Shown here in pieces: positions 25,641-37,796 of a stretch of DNA of 53,542 nucleotides. Origin of the DNA: Candidatus Saccharimonadota bacterium. Its GTDB lineage: Bacteria > Patescibacteriota > Saccharimonadia > Saccharimonadales > Saccharimonadaceae. The stretch is from contig JAGCNM010000026.1 of the NCBI GenBank assembly GCA_017645955.1, forward strand, positions 1 through 53,542. The letters are read 5' to 3'. The position numbers and the translations under genes are program-made. The notes under the pieces were generated by a model, which was not told the DNA's origin, did no database searches, and was given only the letters and a program-made list of their open reading frames with translations. How positions within the stretch are numbered: position 1 is the stretch's first letter; each line of letters opens with the position of its first letter.

Positions 25641-26690
25641 ATGAAAACTATTAAAGACATTGATGTTAAAAATAAAAACGTTTTAGTCCGAGTCGACTAC
25701 AATGTGCCTTTAAAAAACGGAGAAGTTGAAAGCGATCTTCGTATACGCTCTAGTCTCCCTACTATAGAATACCTCCTTGAAAACGGCGCAAACAAAATCA
25801 TCCTCATTTCTCATCTCGGCCGACCCGAAGGAAAAGAAAAACCCGAATTCTCACTTTCTCCTGTAGTTAAAGCTCTCGAAAAACTCACACGTCAAAAAGT
25901 CGGTTTCTATCCGCTCCCAAAATCAAATGAAAAAATCTCAATTGAAGACGATTTGAAAATCGCTCTTCTTGAAAATCTACGCTTTAATCCAAGCGAAGAA
26001 GAAAACTCCGAAGAATTCATTAAAAACATTATCGAAGCCACGAACGCAGACCTTTATGTTCAAGACGGTTTCGCCGTCATCCACCGTGCCCACGCTTCGA
26101 CTGATGCCGTAAAAAAGTTTCTTCCTATCTATGCCGGATTGTTGCTCGAAAAAGAAATTGAAAATCTCGAAAAAGCTACGAAATCTCCCGAAAAGCCTAT
26201 CTTAGTTATCATTGGCGGCTCAAAAATCGAAGACAAAAAACCTCTCATTGAAAAGTTTCTACCTATCGCCGATAAAATTATCGTCGGCGGAAAAATTGCT
26301 GCCGATGGCTATAAACCCGACAACAAGAAAATTTACGTTGCCGAAGATTTCGACGAAAACGCTGCCGGCGCTAAACTTGATATCGGCCCACTCTCTACTG
26401 CTAAAATCGCCGAAGATATTAATAATTCAAAAACAATCATCTGGAACGGACTCCTCGGTTACGCCGAAGATCCAGCTTTTGCGACCTCCTCGATTATTAC
26501 CGCCGAAGTACTCGGCGATAAAGACGACGCAACAACTATCGTCTGTGGTGGCGATACAACCGGGTTTGTAGAGAACCTCGTTAAAACCCATCCAAAGCTA
26601 CACTATTCCCTCATCTCAACCGGCGGTGGTGCTGCGCTTGAATTCTTACTCGGCAAAAAGCTCCCCGGTTTAGAAGCCATAGAAAGCTAA
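25641..26690 (+). CDS. pgk: phosphoglycerate kinase
   Basis: PGK makes ATP from 1,3-bisphosphoglycerate in glycolysis. The 349-aa protein has VRVDYNVPLKNGEV, ISHLGRPEGK and the ATP-site GGDTTGFVE and STGGGAALEFL, but it is about 40 residues shorter than usual (390-400). TGTTATAAT ends 6 nt before the ATG (leaderless). Its 3' end overlaps the convergent pyk gene by 4 bp, so the two glycolytic genes share a tail-to-tail junction. Confidence 0.96.
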   Translation: MKTIKDIDVKNKNVLVRVDYNVPLKNGEVESDLRIRSSLPTIEYLLENGANKIILISHLGRPEGKEKPEFSLSPVVKALEKLTRQKVGFYPLPKSNEKISIEDDLKIALLENLRFNPSEEENSEEFIKNIIEATNADLYVQDGFAVIHRAHASTDAVKKFLPIYAGLLLEKEIENLEKATKSPEKPILVIIGGSKIEDKKPLIEKFLPIADKIIVGGKIAADGYKPDNKKIYVAEDFDENAAGAKLDIGPLSTAKIAEDINNSKTIIWNGLLGYAEDPAFATSSIITAEVLGDKDDATTIVCGGDTTGFVENLVKTHPKLHYSLISTGGGAALEFLLGKKLPGLEAIES

Positions 26691-28120
26691 ACCCATCTCA
26701 CTTTTATCGTGTCAGTTCCGACCTTATCCTTATCACCAGAAACAATTACAGCGACCAAATCCTTCTTTCCTTCTTCAGTCTTCAGATACCCCGATTCCTT
26801 TAATTCTCTCGCTAAATCATATCCAAAATCCTCAGAATACGTCCTCACAAACGCCGAATTTGCATAAATCAAAGCTAGTTGATTTGCGACTCGCGGATTC
26901 CTTGTTACCGAGACAATTGGCACATTTGGTCTTTCTGCAGCCATTGACATCGCTGTTGCTCCCGATGCAGTTTGACAAACAATTACATCTGCCTCAATCT
27001 TCTCCGCCATTCTCGCCGCCGCATTCGATATTGCATCATAAATTTCCGACGTTTCCCCAACCGGCAACTTAGAAATCGGCGCAATTCGCGAATGATTCTG
27101 AGTGTACAATATAACTTTTTTCATTTCTTTCACGGTCTCAACCGGATATTTCCCATTCGCCGTCTCGTCTGAAAGCATCACCACATCCGCACCTTGAACA
27201 ACCGCCGTCGCCACATCTGACACCTCTGCCCTCGTCGGCTCAAGATTATCTACCATCGAACTTAACATCTGTGTTGCAACAATACAAAGCTTCGCATGTT
27301 CACGACAAAGCGCGATTAGCCTTCTTTGAATAATCGGGACAACTTCCGCCCCAGCCTCAACCGCCATATCGCCACGCGCTACCATAATTCCATCAGAAGC
27401 TTTTACAATTTCCTCTAAATTCTCGTCACTCTCAATCGCCTTCTTAGTCTCAATCTTTGCAATTACTTTCGCAGTAGAACCATATGACAACAATAGCTGC
27501 TTTAACTTTAAAATATCACTTGCTCTTTGCACAAATGACAACGATACATAATCATAATCGCATCCTGCACCATATTCAATATCCGCCAAATCCTTCGGCG
27601 TCAAGATATCACCGCCAAAATCCGTGTCCGGAAGATTAAGACCTTTTCTCGACATAATAAAGCCATCATTTTCAACTCGAATCTTAATCGCAGTATCTGA
27701 AACAATTTCAATGATCTTGGCTTTAATTTTCCCATCAAACATTGAAATCGGCTCACCAACCTTCACCTTCTCAGCTAAGTTATATTGAACAGGAACAACT
27801 AAGCCTCCATCATGTTCAAATTCCATTGACTCTAATATCACCTCATCGCCAGCCTTTAAATCTAGATGATTATCTTTCAAGAAACCTAAACGAATCTTCG
27901 GTCCTTGCAAATCTTGCAAAATAGCAACCGAACGTCCTTTCTTTTCCGCCGCCTCTCGAATCCATTTTATCTGTTGGTCTCTTTCTTCATTTGAGCCATG
28001 TGAACAATTTAACCGGCAACCATTCGCACCAGCCATAATGATTTCTTCAATTTTTTCCGCCGTATTTGTTGCCGGCCCAATCGTTGCTAAAATTTTTGTT
28101 CGTTTAAAAAGCTTGCTCAT
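26687..28120 (-). CDS. pyk: pyruvate kinase
   Basis: The 477-aa enzyme makes ATP and pyruvate from phosphoenolpyruvate. Signatures: TIGPATNT and GANGCRLNCSHG at the N-terminus, QDLQGPKIRLG, the active-site Lys in KVIAKIETKKAIES, MVARGDMAVEAG and TQMLSSM. The C-terminal allosteric domain is present. The start codon follows a TGGTAATAT box by 7 nt; the divergent 142-aa gene has the same box, so the two promoters are mirror images. Confidence 0.96.
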   Translation of the reverse strand: MSKLFKRTKILATIGPATNTAEKIEEIIMAGANGCRLNCSHGSNEERDQQIKWIREAAEKKGRSVAILQDLQGPKIRLGFLKDNHLDLKAGDEVILESMEFEHDGGLVVPVQYNLAEKVKVGEPISMFDGKIKAKIIEIVSDTAIKIRVENDGFIMSRKGLNLPDTDFGGDILTPKDLADIEYGAGCDYDYVSLSFVQRASDILKLKQLLLSYGSTAKVIAKIETKKAIESDENLEEIVKASDGIMVARGDMAVEAGAEVVPIIQRRLIALCREHAKLCIVATQMLSSMVDNLEPTRAEVSDVATAVVQGADVVMLSDETANGKYPVETVKEMKKVILYTQNHSRIAPISKLPVGETSEIYDAISNAAARMAEKIEADVIVCQTASGATAMSMAAERPNVPIVSVTRNPRVANQLALIYANSAFVRTYSEDFGYDLARELKESGYLKTEEGKKDLVAVIVSGDKDKVGTDTIKVRWV

Positions 28121-28165
28121 ATTATATATATTACCATAAGTTCTTTTCTATGGTAATATAAGAAT

Positions 28166-28594
28166 ATGAAAACTAATCGAAAAAAGAAAAAACCCTTATC
28201 ATTAGTTCAAAAAGTAATTATTGGCATTATTATTGCTACATCACTCCTTGTAGTCTTTTATATAGTTTTCGCCTCGCTCAATTCATCCGAAAGAATTACT
28301 AAGTCAAAAATTTCCGAATTAGCTTCAAACTATTACGAAAACTATTTATACGAAGAAATGAATAATACCAGCAACAAAAAACCTTCCGAAACTTTAAAAG
28401 AATATGAAAAAATCGGTCTTTCGATTGTTTATCTCCGCCAGCTCCTTTACTATAAAGGTCAAACTGACACCGAAACAGTTAATTATCTTCTCGAACATTG
28501 CGACGAAAATAAAACAACTATTAAGTATTACCCCGAACCGCCTTTTACGAAAACTTCCTATCGCACCGAATACGTCTATTCTTGCGATTTTTAA
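28166..28594 (+). CDS. 142-aa membrane-anchored protein
   Basis: The protein has a very basic start (KTNRKKKKPLS), one membrane segment (residues about 16-38) and an extracytoplasmic domain of about 100 residues with two cysteines (HCDEN and the C-terminal SCDF) that could form a disulfide. I recognise no family. TGGTAATAT ends 6 nt before the ATG. Confidence 0.65.
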   Translation: MKTNRKKKKPLSLVQKVIIGIIIATSLLVVFYIVFASLNSSERITKSKISELASNYYENYLYEEMNNTSNKKPSETLKEYEKIGLSIVYLRQLLYYKGQTDTETVNYLLEHCDENKTTIKYYPEPPFTKTSYRTEYVYSCDF

Positions 28595-28610
28595 CTTTAT
28601 TTGTTATAAT
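28582..28610 (+). promoter_or_regulatory. promoter of tRNA-Glu
   Basis: -35 TTGCGA (28582-28587), 17-bp spacer, -10 TATAAT (28605-28610). The -35 overlaps the 3' end of the upstream gene; transcription should begin about 14 nt before the tRNA. Confidence 0.75.
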
Positions 28611-28630
28611 AGTCCTACGATCAAAGATTT

Positions 28631-28705
28631 GGTCTCGTAGTATAGCGGTTAGTACATCGGGTTTTCATCCCGACAATGCGGGTTCGACTCCCGCCGAGAT
28701 CACCA
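28631..28705 (+). tRNA. tRNA-Glu (anticodon TTC)
   Basis: Acceptor GGTCTCG pairs with CGAGATC (one G-U), the anticodon stem TCGGG/CCCGA closes loop TTTTCAT (anticodon TTC) and CCA is encoded. The last 18 bases are repeated twice downstream. Confidence 0.95.
28688..28705 (+). repeat. tRNA-Glu 3'-end core, copy 1 (in the gene)
   Basis: The 18 bases CTCCCGCCGAGATCACCA are the T-stem/acceptor/CCA end of tRNA-Glu. A near-perfect hairpin (28701-28742) begins at the CCA and resembles a terminator. Confidence 0.9.
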
Positions 28706-28765
28706 ATAAAAAGAAGCCACTTGTGGCTTGTTTTTATTGGTGACGAGAAGGGAGTGACGAAGTCT

Positions 28766-28783
28766 CTCCCGCCGAGATCACCA
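28766..28783 (+). repeat. tRNA-Glu 3'-end core, copy 2
   Basis: The same 18 bases recur exactly, again followed by an A-rich/T-rich hairpin (AAGTCCC/GGGCCTT core) that looks like a terminator. No tRNA body precedes it. Confidence 0.9.
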
Positions 28784-28949
28784 GAAAAATAAAGAAGTCC
28801 CAAAGGGCCTTATTTGTTTTTCTGATACTTGGCGAGAATTGAACCCGCAGGGTTCGCTCGTGGTAGGAGCCGAGTAATAATCCAGAACTTGTTCTGGATT
28901 ATTCGAGGCGACGCCCCACGAATTGATTTGTGCTTTAGCACAAATCAAA

Positions 28950-28967
28950 CTCCCGCCGAGATCACCA
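28950..28967 (+). repeat. tRNA-Glu 3'-end core, copy 3
   Basis: A third exact copy, followed by GACTC/GAGTC hairpin and T-rich sequence. Between copies 2 and 3 lie three perfect hairpins: GAACCC/GGGTTC (about 28840), AATAATCCAGAAC/GTTCTGGATTATT (about 28877-28904) and TTGATTTGTGCT/AGCACAAATCAA (about 28923-28948). The 28706-29001 interval has no credible gene. Confidence 0.9.
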
Positions 28968-29001
28968 GAATTAAAAAAGACTCCGAAAGAGTCTTATTTT
29001 A

Positions 29002-31047
29002 TTATCTATTATGATCCACTTTTAATAGTTCACTAAGATTTGGGCAATCTTTCTCGCATAAATACTTTGTCCAATAACGATATAAGAACGTAATTACCAT
29101 TTCTCTCGTACAAGAAGCATCCGGATTAAATTTATTATTCCCAACACCAGTCGTTAGAGGTATTTCTCCATTCAAATCATTCGCCGCCCAATAAACAGCA
29201 TCGTAATACCAAACCGATTTATCTTTTACATCATCAAATTCATAAAAATCATTATTACTTACAATCTTATCAACCGAAGGACTACCATTTAAACGATACA
29301 GCATCGTAATAAAGTCAGCTCGCGTAATGTTCGTCTCCGGCGAGAAAACTCCATCCGGTGCAACATAATTATCTAAAGAAGAAGCATAAGCATAATCAAC
29401 TGCTTCAGTAGAACAATCGCTCACCCCATTTGTTACGCCAGCTTTATAAGCCCATCTAACCGCCGATGCGTATGCTTTCTTCGGATTCACATCTTTAAAA
29501 CAAGTTCTAATATTTAATGTTCTTGTAGCCTGACGAGAAGCATCTAATTCTAGGCTATTTGTACCGGCACCAACCGTATCCCCAGGACGCCCCATCATAC
29601 GCCAAATTAAAGTCACAGCATCCGCTCTATCCGTTGGAGTTTTAACCCCAAACGTCTTCCCATAAGTATAATTATCACTTGCCGGCAAACTCTCAACATC
29701 AACTGCAACTTCAGCCAAACCATTTCCCTCCGCCCATAACAACGCATCGTAATAATATTCATTCGGCTCCGCATCAACGAATGCTGACTTCTTTACATCC
29801 GCACCCCATCCAGTAAAATCGATGTTCCTCGACTCATCCGAAAAATGAACATTTCGTTCCGTACAAACTTCATAACCAGTTGATTGTTTATAGCACCCAA
29901 CTTCACTACTGATATTCGTAAAGACCGAATCATTTGACCTCATGCCACCATAATTCCAAGTGTTATTTCGAGATACGCTATTCACTACTTTAAAATTCCC
30001 ACTAGTTGCAAGATAGCGATTAGGTAAAAATCTATTTTGATGCTCATAAAAGAACCCAAATAACCCATTTCCTTCTGCCACAGAATCAACAATCTCAAAG
30101 CTTTCACTATTTCTAAACCCAGTCCCAATGCCAAACCCAGATCCACCACCTTCATCTTGTTTCCCCTTCACTCCTTTTCCATTTCCAATCGCCCGCGAAT
30201 GATATACCCCACTCTTTCCAATAGGCGCATCAACTCCTATTCCAGTCCCATCCGTATTTTTTACTGTAATATTATGCCATGTACATGAATCAAACAAATT
30301 ATACATAAATCCCTTACCTCCAGTATCATAAACCCGTCCTTGCGTCTCCTTACTATCAATCACAAAATCATAATAATGATTATTACGAAGATAAGTCACA
30401 TCCCCATAAGGAGATTGGCTAAAGGCTTCGTAATCATTAAAGAAAAACATATCTAAACCGCCAACTACATTCGTAAATTCCGACAATTCACTATAAGGTT
30501 TTAAAACTGTCTGATGCGAGTTTATTTCAGTCCCCGCTCCAACTAGCGTTACATTATCATAAGGTTTAATAACATGACGATCAACTTTTAAACTACCATC
30601 CGCCATATAATAATGCCCGCTCACAAAATAAAAAGTCCCTTCCGGTAAAACAATAGTCGCTTTACCATTTATTTGCGACGAGCACATAATAAGCTGTTGT
30701 AAAAACCAAGTATTATAAAGCATCGCATCTCGTTCTGATTCACTAGGCCCCCTCCCTCCATTATCAGGACTCACAACATCAAAACCATCTATTAAAGCAT
30801 TCACCATCTCAGTCATCTGACTACAATCTTTTTCCTTATTGACATTATCTAATTCTGCAAACTGTTTTAATCGTATTCTCGCATCAGATGACGCAAATTC
30901 GTCAATATTCATCCTTTTTACAGAAATTACTCTACCGTCTACTTTCTTTCCATCAAAATCTCTTGCGCTAACATTATTAACACTAAAAAAAGAAACGAGC
31001 GCGAGCATTATTATAGAAGCTCGAACTAAACTTTTATGAATACTCAT
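29002..31047 (-). CDS. SLH-domain surface protein with beta-helix region
   Basis: The 681-aa protein has a signal peptide (cleavage near NVSA), a right-handed beta-helix-like region (residues about 130-420, many N/G-rich turns such as NITVKNTDGTGIGV) of the pectate-lyase-like kind, and three S-layer homology repeats at the C-terminus (around TPTDRADAVTLIWRMMG, ITRADFITMLYRLNG and CTREMVITFLYRYW). SLH repeats bind pyruvylated cell-wall polymers. The beta-helix may bind or cut polysaccharide; catalytic residues are not evident. TGTTATAAT ends 8 nt before the ATG. Confidence 0.85.
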   Translation of the reverse strand: MSIHKSLVRASIIMLALVSFFSVNNVSARDFDGKKVDGRVISVKRMNIDEFASSDARIRLKQFAELDNVNKEKDCSQMTEMVNALIDGFDVVSPDNGGRGPSESERDAMLYNTWFLQQLIMCSSQINGKATIVLPEGTFYFVSGHYYMADGSLKVDRHVIKPYDNVTLVGAGTEINSHQTVLKPYSELSEFTNVVGGLDMFFFNDYEAFSQSPYGDVTYLRNNHYYDFVIDSKETQGRVYDTGGKGFMYNLFDSCTWHNITVKNTDGTGIGVDAPIGKSGVYHSRAIGNGKGVKGKQDEGGGSGFGIGTGFRNSESFEIVDSVAEGNGLFGFFYEHQNRFLPNRYLATSGNFKVVNSVSRNNTWNYGGMRSNDSVFTNISSEVGCYKQSTGYEVCTERNVHFSDESRNIDFTGWGADVKKSAFVDAEPNEYYYDALLWAEGNGLAEVAVDVESLPASDNYTYGKTFGVKTPTDRADAVTLIWRMMGRPGDTVGAGTNSLELDASRQATRTLNIRTCFKDVNPKKAYASAVRWAYKAGVTNGVSDCSTEAVDYAYASSLDNYVAPDGVFSPETNITRADFITMLYRLNGSPSVDKIVSNNDFYEFDDVKDKSVWYYDAVYWAANDLNGEIPLTTGVGNNKFNPDASCTREMVITFLYRYWTKYLCEKDCPNLSELLKVDHNR

Positions 31048-31103
31048 ATAAATATATTATAACAAGCATAAAAAAACCACAAGTTCTATGATACAATTAA
31101 ACC

Positions 31104-31580
31104 ATGCAAGATAATGAATTATATCAACAAGTAACACCTCCATCATCAAAAAAGAGTCTATTTACTATCATCATCGGCATTACACTAGCAGTTATTCTGA
31201 TAGCTGTTGGTCTTCTTTCATATTTTAACTATCATACTAAAACCGAATCTGGAAAAACCGTTTCAGAACTAGAATCAGAACTCGCTAGCCTTAACACGGA
31301 TATTGAAGAATTATCTAAAACTGAATCTGAAACTTTCTATAAAAATGGCTTCTCGGAATCTTACTTTGAATCCGCCGATAAAGTTGGCCAACTTAAAATC
31401 AAAGCTCTAGACCTAGAAGACTCAATCGAAAGCTTAAAAGAACAAGATACTAAAAAAACAATCCTTAACACTAATGCTCTTTGGTCCTTTATTGCAAGTT
31501 TTATTGTAATTATTATTACTATTGTTCTTAGTATATTACTTCGCTCGCATCACGATTCCGCGAATCAGATGATTCAGTAG
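31104..31580 (+). CDS. two-helix membrane protein with coiled coil
   Basis: The 158-aa protein has membrane segments near residues 20-42 and 120-145, with a heptad-like acidic stretch between (SELESELASLNTDIEEL and LKIKALDLEDSIESL) predicted outside the cell. No family recognised. TGATACAAT ends 6 nt before the ATG. Its last 53 bp overlap the convergent pilin-like gene. Confidence 0.65.
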   Translation: MQDNELYQQVTPPSSKKSLFTIIIGITLAVILIAVGLLSYFNYHTKTESGKTVSELESELASLNTDIEELSKTESETFYKNGFSESYFESADKVGQLKIKALDLEDSIESLKEQDTKKTILNTNALWSFIASFIVIIITIVLSILLRSHHDSANQMIQ

Positions 31581-32043
31581 CCGGAGTTTCGCTAGAACTA
31601 CTAGGCGTTGATGATGCCGGTGATGTTGACGAGCTCGAAGATGAAGAAGACGATGTTCCACCCGAACAGAAGGTTCCCCCTGGTGACAAAAAATTCGCTA
31701 AAGCCGCCATTACAGCATAAAGCGCTAATCCAATCACGATATGAAACATTCGCCTTTTAGCTTTTCTAACCTTTTCTTCATTCCCACCCGCAGTTAAATA
31801 TTGAACCCCGACAATCGTAATACCAATCACCCCAAGAATTCCAACTCCAATTATCAGAATATCCCTAATTAAATCTAAAACATGACATATTCCGCCACCT
31901 TTATGGTCGTCCTCACATTGAAGAATCACGGTATCCACGCCACCACAACTATTTGTCGCAAAACATTCCCGCGCTAGGCTCAAACTTAAACCAAAAGCTA
32001 AAACCCCAATTACTAAAACTATAAAAAACTTGCGTTTATTCAT
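31528..32043 (-). CDS. VirB2/TrbC-like pilin subunit
   Basis: The 171-aa protein has a signal-like N-terminus, then LIRDILIIGVGILGVIGI, a loop VQYLTAGGNEEKVRKAKRR and a second membrane helix (HIVIGLALYAVMAALA). This two-helix layout with a basic A-G-N-E-x-K-V loop is typical of VirB2/TrbC-type proteins in CPR bacteria, which form type IV secretion pili. The C-terminus is a Ser/Thr/Pro-rich tail. No VirB4, VirB6 or VirD4 gene is in the window. The start codon overlaps the stop of the upstream surface-protein gene (ATGA), so the two are coupled. Confidence 0.75.
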   Translation of the reverse strand: MNKRKFFIVLVIGVLAFGLSLSLARECFATNSCGGVDTVILQCEDDHKGGGICHVLDLIRDILIIGVGILGVIGITIVGVQYLTAGGNEEKVRKAKRRMFHIVIGLALYAVMAALANFLSPGGTFCSGGTSSSSSSSSSTSPASSTPSSSSETPATESSDSRNRDASEVIY

Positions 32044-33701
32044 CTGCCACTTCCAAACATGCAACGAACAGGCATAGATATATCTAAATTACTTTCAGAA
32101 TTAGTTACACTAAGACGAGAACCAATACCAGCATAATATACTTTTCCAAATCCACCATACGTAGAAGTCCATAAATACATTATGTCTCCCCGATTCTGTG
32201 GAGGGTTCTGATAATCCGTATTATATATGCCAGACAAAACTAATGCAAACGGACTACTAATATTGCCTACAGAATTCGAATAAGCACTATAAAGACTCTT
32301 GAACTCACCAGAAGAAGAGCTTCCAGTAGGTATGTGCCAACCAGCTGGACAAATATCGCCCCCATAATCATACAACGTATCCGGAACATCAACTTCGCCA
32401 CCATAACCAAAACAATATGTACCCGCACTCGCAGTACACGAATCATAATAAATACCTGTTTTTCCATTGTTCACACCATAATGAACAGTTGTTGTGTCTT
32501 TATAACTTTTTATAATATGGGCATTGTTGGGACTTGCACTGCCAACCGCCACCGCCGCAGTCGTATGTGGGCTAGTACAACCCGTCGTACGCCCAAGCAA
32601 ACAATCTAGACTTTCATCATCCGCATTAGTATTTGTCGCATCTATATTTGCAGCAACGCTAGAATCGGTCGGGTCAAGCATTAAGTTGTCCAACATCCAA
32701 CAATTCCCGTCTGCTAGTTTAGCTACCGAATATTCTGACCCGTCACGCGAATCTTTTACAGTATACGCCTGGCCAGTAGGAAGCGTCGAAGGACAAGAAT
32801 CAATATCTTGTAAGTATTCAGTATTTGCAATAGTTTTCGGCGGTTGCCACCAAATTGCATAAAGTGTAATACTATTCCCCGGAGTAGTAAGATTAGTCAC
32901 CGAATCTTCATCATTATAACTAGTTCCAGTGCCATCCTGCGCAGTATTCCATTCCTTAAACTCATAATTTGTTGGCGGAGTATAGCTCATTGTTGATAAA
33001 CTAATCGGCGTATCCTTATAAGCCTCTTGCGGCGTCATCGTGCCAGTACCATTAAGTGACGAACCAGTCGAAGTGCTAGTTGGATTAAATACAATCGTAT
33101 AAGGCATACAGTTTTCAGCCATAGTCAAATAATAAACAACCGCACCATCATTATGATTGCTATCTTCAATCATTTTATATGTACCTGGATCAATAGTTTC
33201 CGTAATGGTTGCACCATAATAAATCGAGAAAGAATCTGAAATATCTGTAGCACTTGGTGAAGCTAATTCAGTAACAATATTAGCCTTAGGACTACTAGAC
33301 GTCGGGACCGGAGAAAAAACACTAGCAGTAGTCGGAGTAACAGAACGATTAAAATAGTATCCCCATATATTAGTTGCATTATTTAATACAGTTAAACCAT
33401 CTGCTGGTGATAAAAACTTCCCAGAAGAATTATGGCTACTATCACCACTTAAGTATAAGTTATTGTCATTTACTGAAGCACCAATCGATAAATTGTAACC
33501 ATAACGACAAGTTGTGCTAACGGTAATTTGATCTTCATTAATCGATACTCCCTTACCATTGTTGCCTAAAACAACATCAATCGTCTGGGGGCCGCCAGTA
33601 GTCATAGTTAAAGAATAGTTATCAGCAAAAACATCCTGCGCGTAAACGCTGGCTAATGCGATAATTAATAACGATACTAAAAAATATATTTGTTTTGACA
33701 T
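32040..33701 (-). CDS. secreted InlB-repeat/FISUMP surface protein
   Basis: The 553-aa protein has a signal peptide ending near ASVYAQ, a beta-rich N-terminal half, one InlB/Listeria-Bacteroides repeat (YEFKEWNTAQDGTG then ITLYAIW) and a C-terminal FISUMP domain (DSRDGSEYSVAKLADGNCWM ... CPAGWHIPTGS). It is the second FISUMP protein of the window. It is translationally coupled to the VirB2-like pilin. Its leader carries GTATGAC as in the two paralogous surface genes at 47107-50228. Confidence 0.8.
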   Translation of the reverse strand: MSKQIYFLVSLLIIALASVYAQDVFADNYSLTMTTGGPQTIDVVLGNNGKGVSINEDQITVSTTCRYGYNLSIGASVNDNNLYLSGDSSHNSSGKFLSPADGLTVLNNATNIWGYYFNRSVTPTTASVFSPVPTSSSPKANIVTELASPSATDISDSFSIYYGATITETIDPGTYKMIEDSNHNDGAVVYYLTMAENCMPYTIVFNPTSTSTGSSLNGTGTMTPQEAYKDTPISLSTMSYTPPTNYEFKEWNTAQDGTGTSYNDEDSVTNLTTPGNSITLYAIWWQPPKTIANTEYLQDIDSCPSTLPTGQAYTVKDSRDGSEYSVAKLADGNCWMLDNLMLDPTDSSVAANIDATNTNADDESLDCLLGRTTGCTSPHTTAAVAVGSASPNNAHIIKSYKDTTTVHYGVNNGKTGIYYDSCTASAGTYCFGYGGEVDVPDTLYDYGGDICPAGWHIPTGSSSSGEFKSLYSAYSNSVGNISSPFALVLSGIYNTDYQNPPQNRGDIMYLWTSTYGGFGKVYYAGIGSRLSVTNSESNLDISMPVRCMFGSGR

Positions 33702-33762
33702 TTTTGTATGACCTTATGTCACACATAATAATATCATAAGCAATATTATTTAGCAAGCATTA

Positions 33763-36908
<3,146 letters not shown>

Positions 36909-36928
<20 letters not shown>

Positions 36929-37787
36929 TCTCTAATCTTTCTATTCTCTTCTCAATTGGCGGATGCGATGAAAATAAATTACTAATAAAACCTTTTCTTA
37001 GTGGATTATTAATATACATCGCTTCAGTTGCAACGTTTTGACTCTTCATTGGTTGCGAATGTGATTGTAATTTTTTTAGAGCGTCGATCATTCCTTCTGG
37101 GTATCTAGTAATATTTACCGCAGACGCATCGGCAAGATATTCTCGTTGCCTAGAAACTGCCATTTGTGCAATGCTAGCTAAAAGCGGAGATAATACAGCG
37201 ACAATTAATAATAAAACATAACCTACTGGACTTCCTTCATCATTCCTTCTTCTATCACCATAAAACATCATCCGAAAAGCTAAATCAGATATTACGCCAA
37301 CTACACAAACTAATCCAAAAACAATCATCGATACTCTAATATCATAGTTCTTAACATGCGACATCTCATGCGCCATCACTGCCGTTATTTCTTTATCATT
37401 CATGATATCCAGTAACCCAGTTGTAGCCGCAACCGATGCATGTTGCGGATCGCGTCCAGTCGCAAAAGCATTTGGCGCCTTATCCTCAATCATATAGACC
37501 TTCGGCATCGGCAAACCAGTTGTAATCGAAAGATTCTCCACTATATTATATAGTCTAGGATTCTCTTTCTTTGTTATTTCCTTTGCGCCAGTCATCGCCA
37601 TCGCAAGCGAACTCGACGCATAATATTGAATAACAGCATAAATAATTGCGACAATAACCGTCCAGAATGCAATCCAAACGTCATTGTAAACCCATGCAAA
37701 TATTGCCGCAATTATACCAACCATCAAAACAAATCCGAAAATAATAAACACTGTTCGACGTTTATTCTCCGCAATTTGTTTATACAT
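36909..37787 (-). CDS. htpX: HtpX-type membrane zinc metalloprotease
   Basis: The 292-aa M48 protease has two N-terminal membrane helices, the zinc site HEMSH (VMAHEMSHVKNYD), the third ligand region REYLADASAV and two more hydrophobic segments. HtpX degrades misfolded membrane proteins. It follows lemA after 9 bp, a classical pairing. Confidence 0.94.
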
Positions 37788-37796
37788 TTTTCTAAA

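Noticed and set aside
28621-29014. Open frames across the tRNA-Glu and its repeated ends (28621-28803 minus, 28829-29014 plus)
   Set aside because: They translate tRNA and hairpin sequence and have no ribosome binding site or leaderless promoter spacing.
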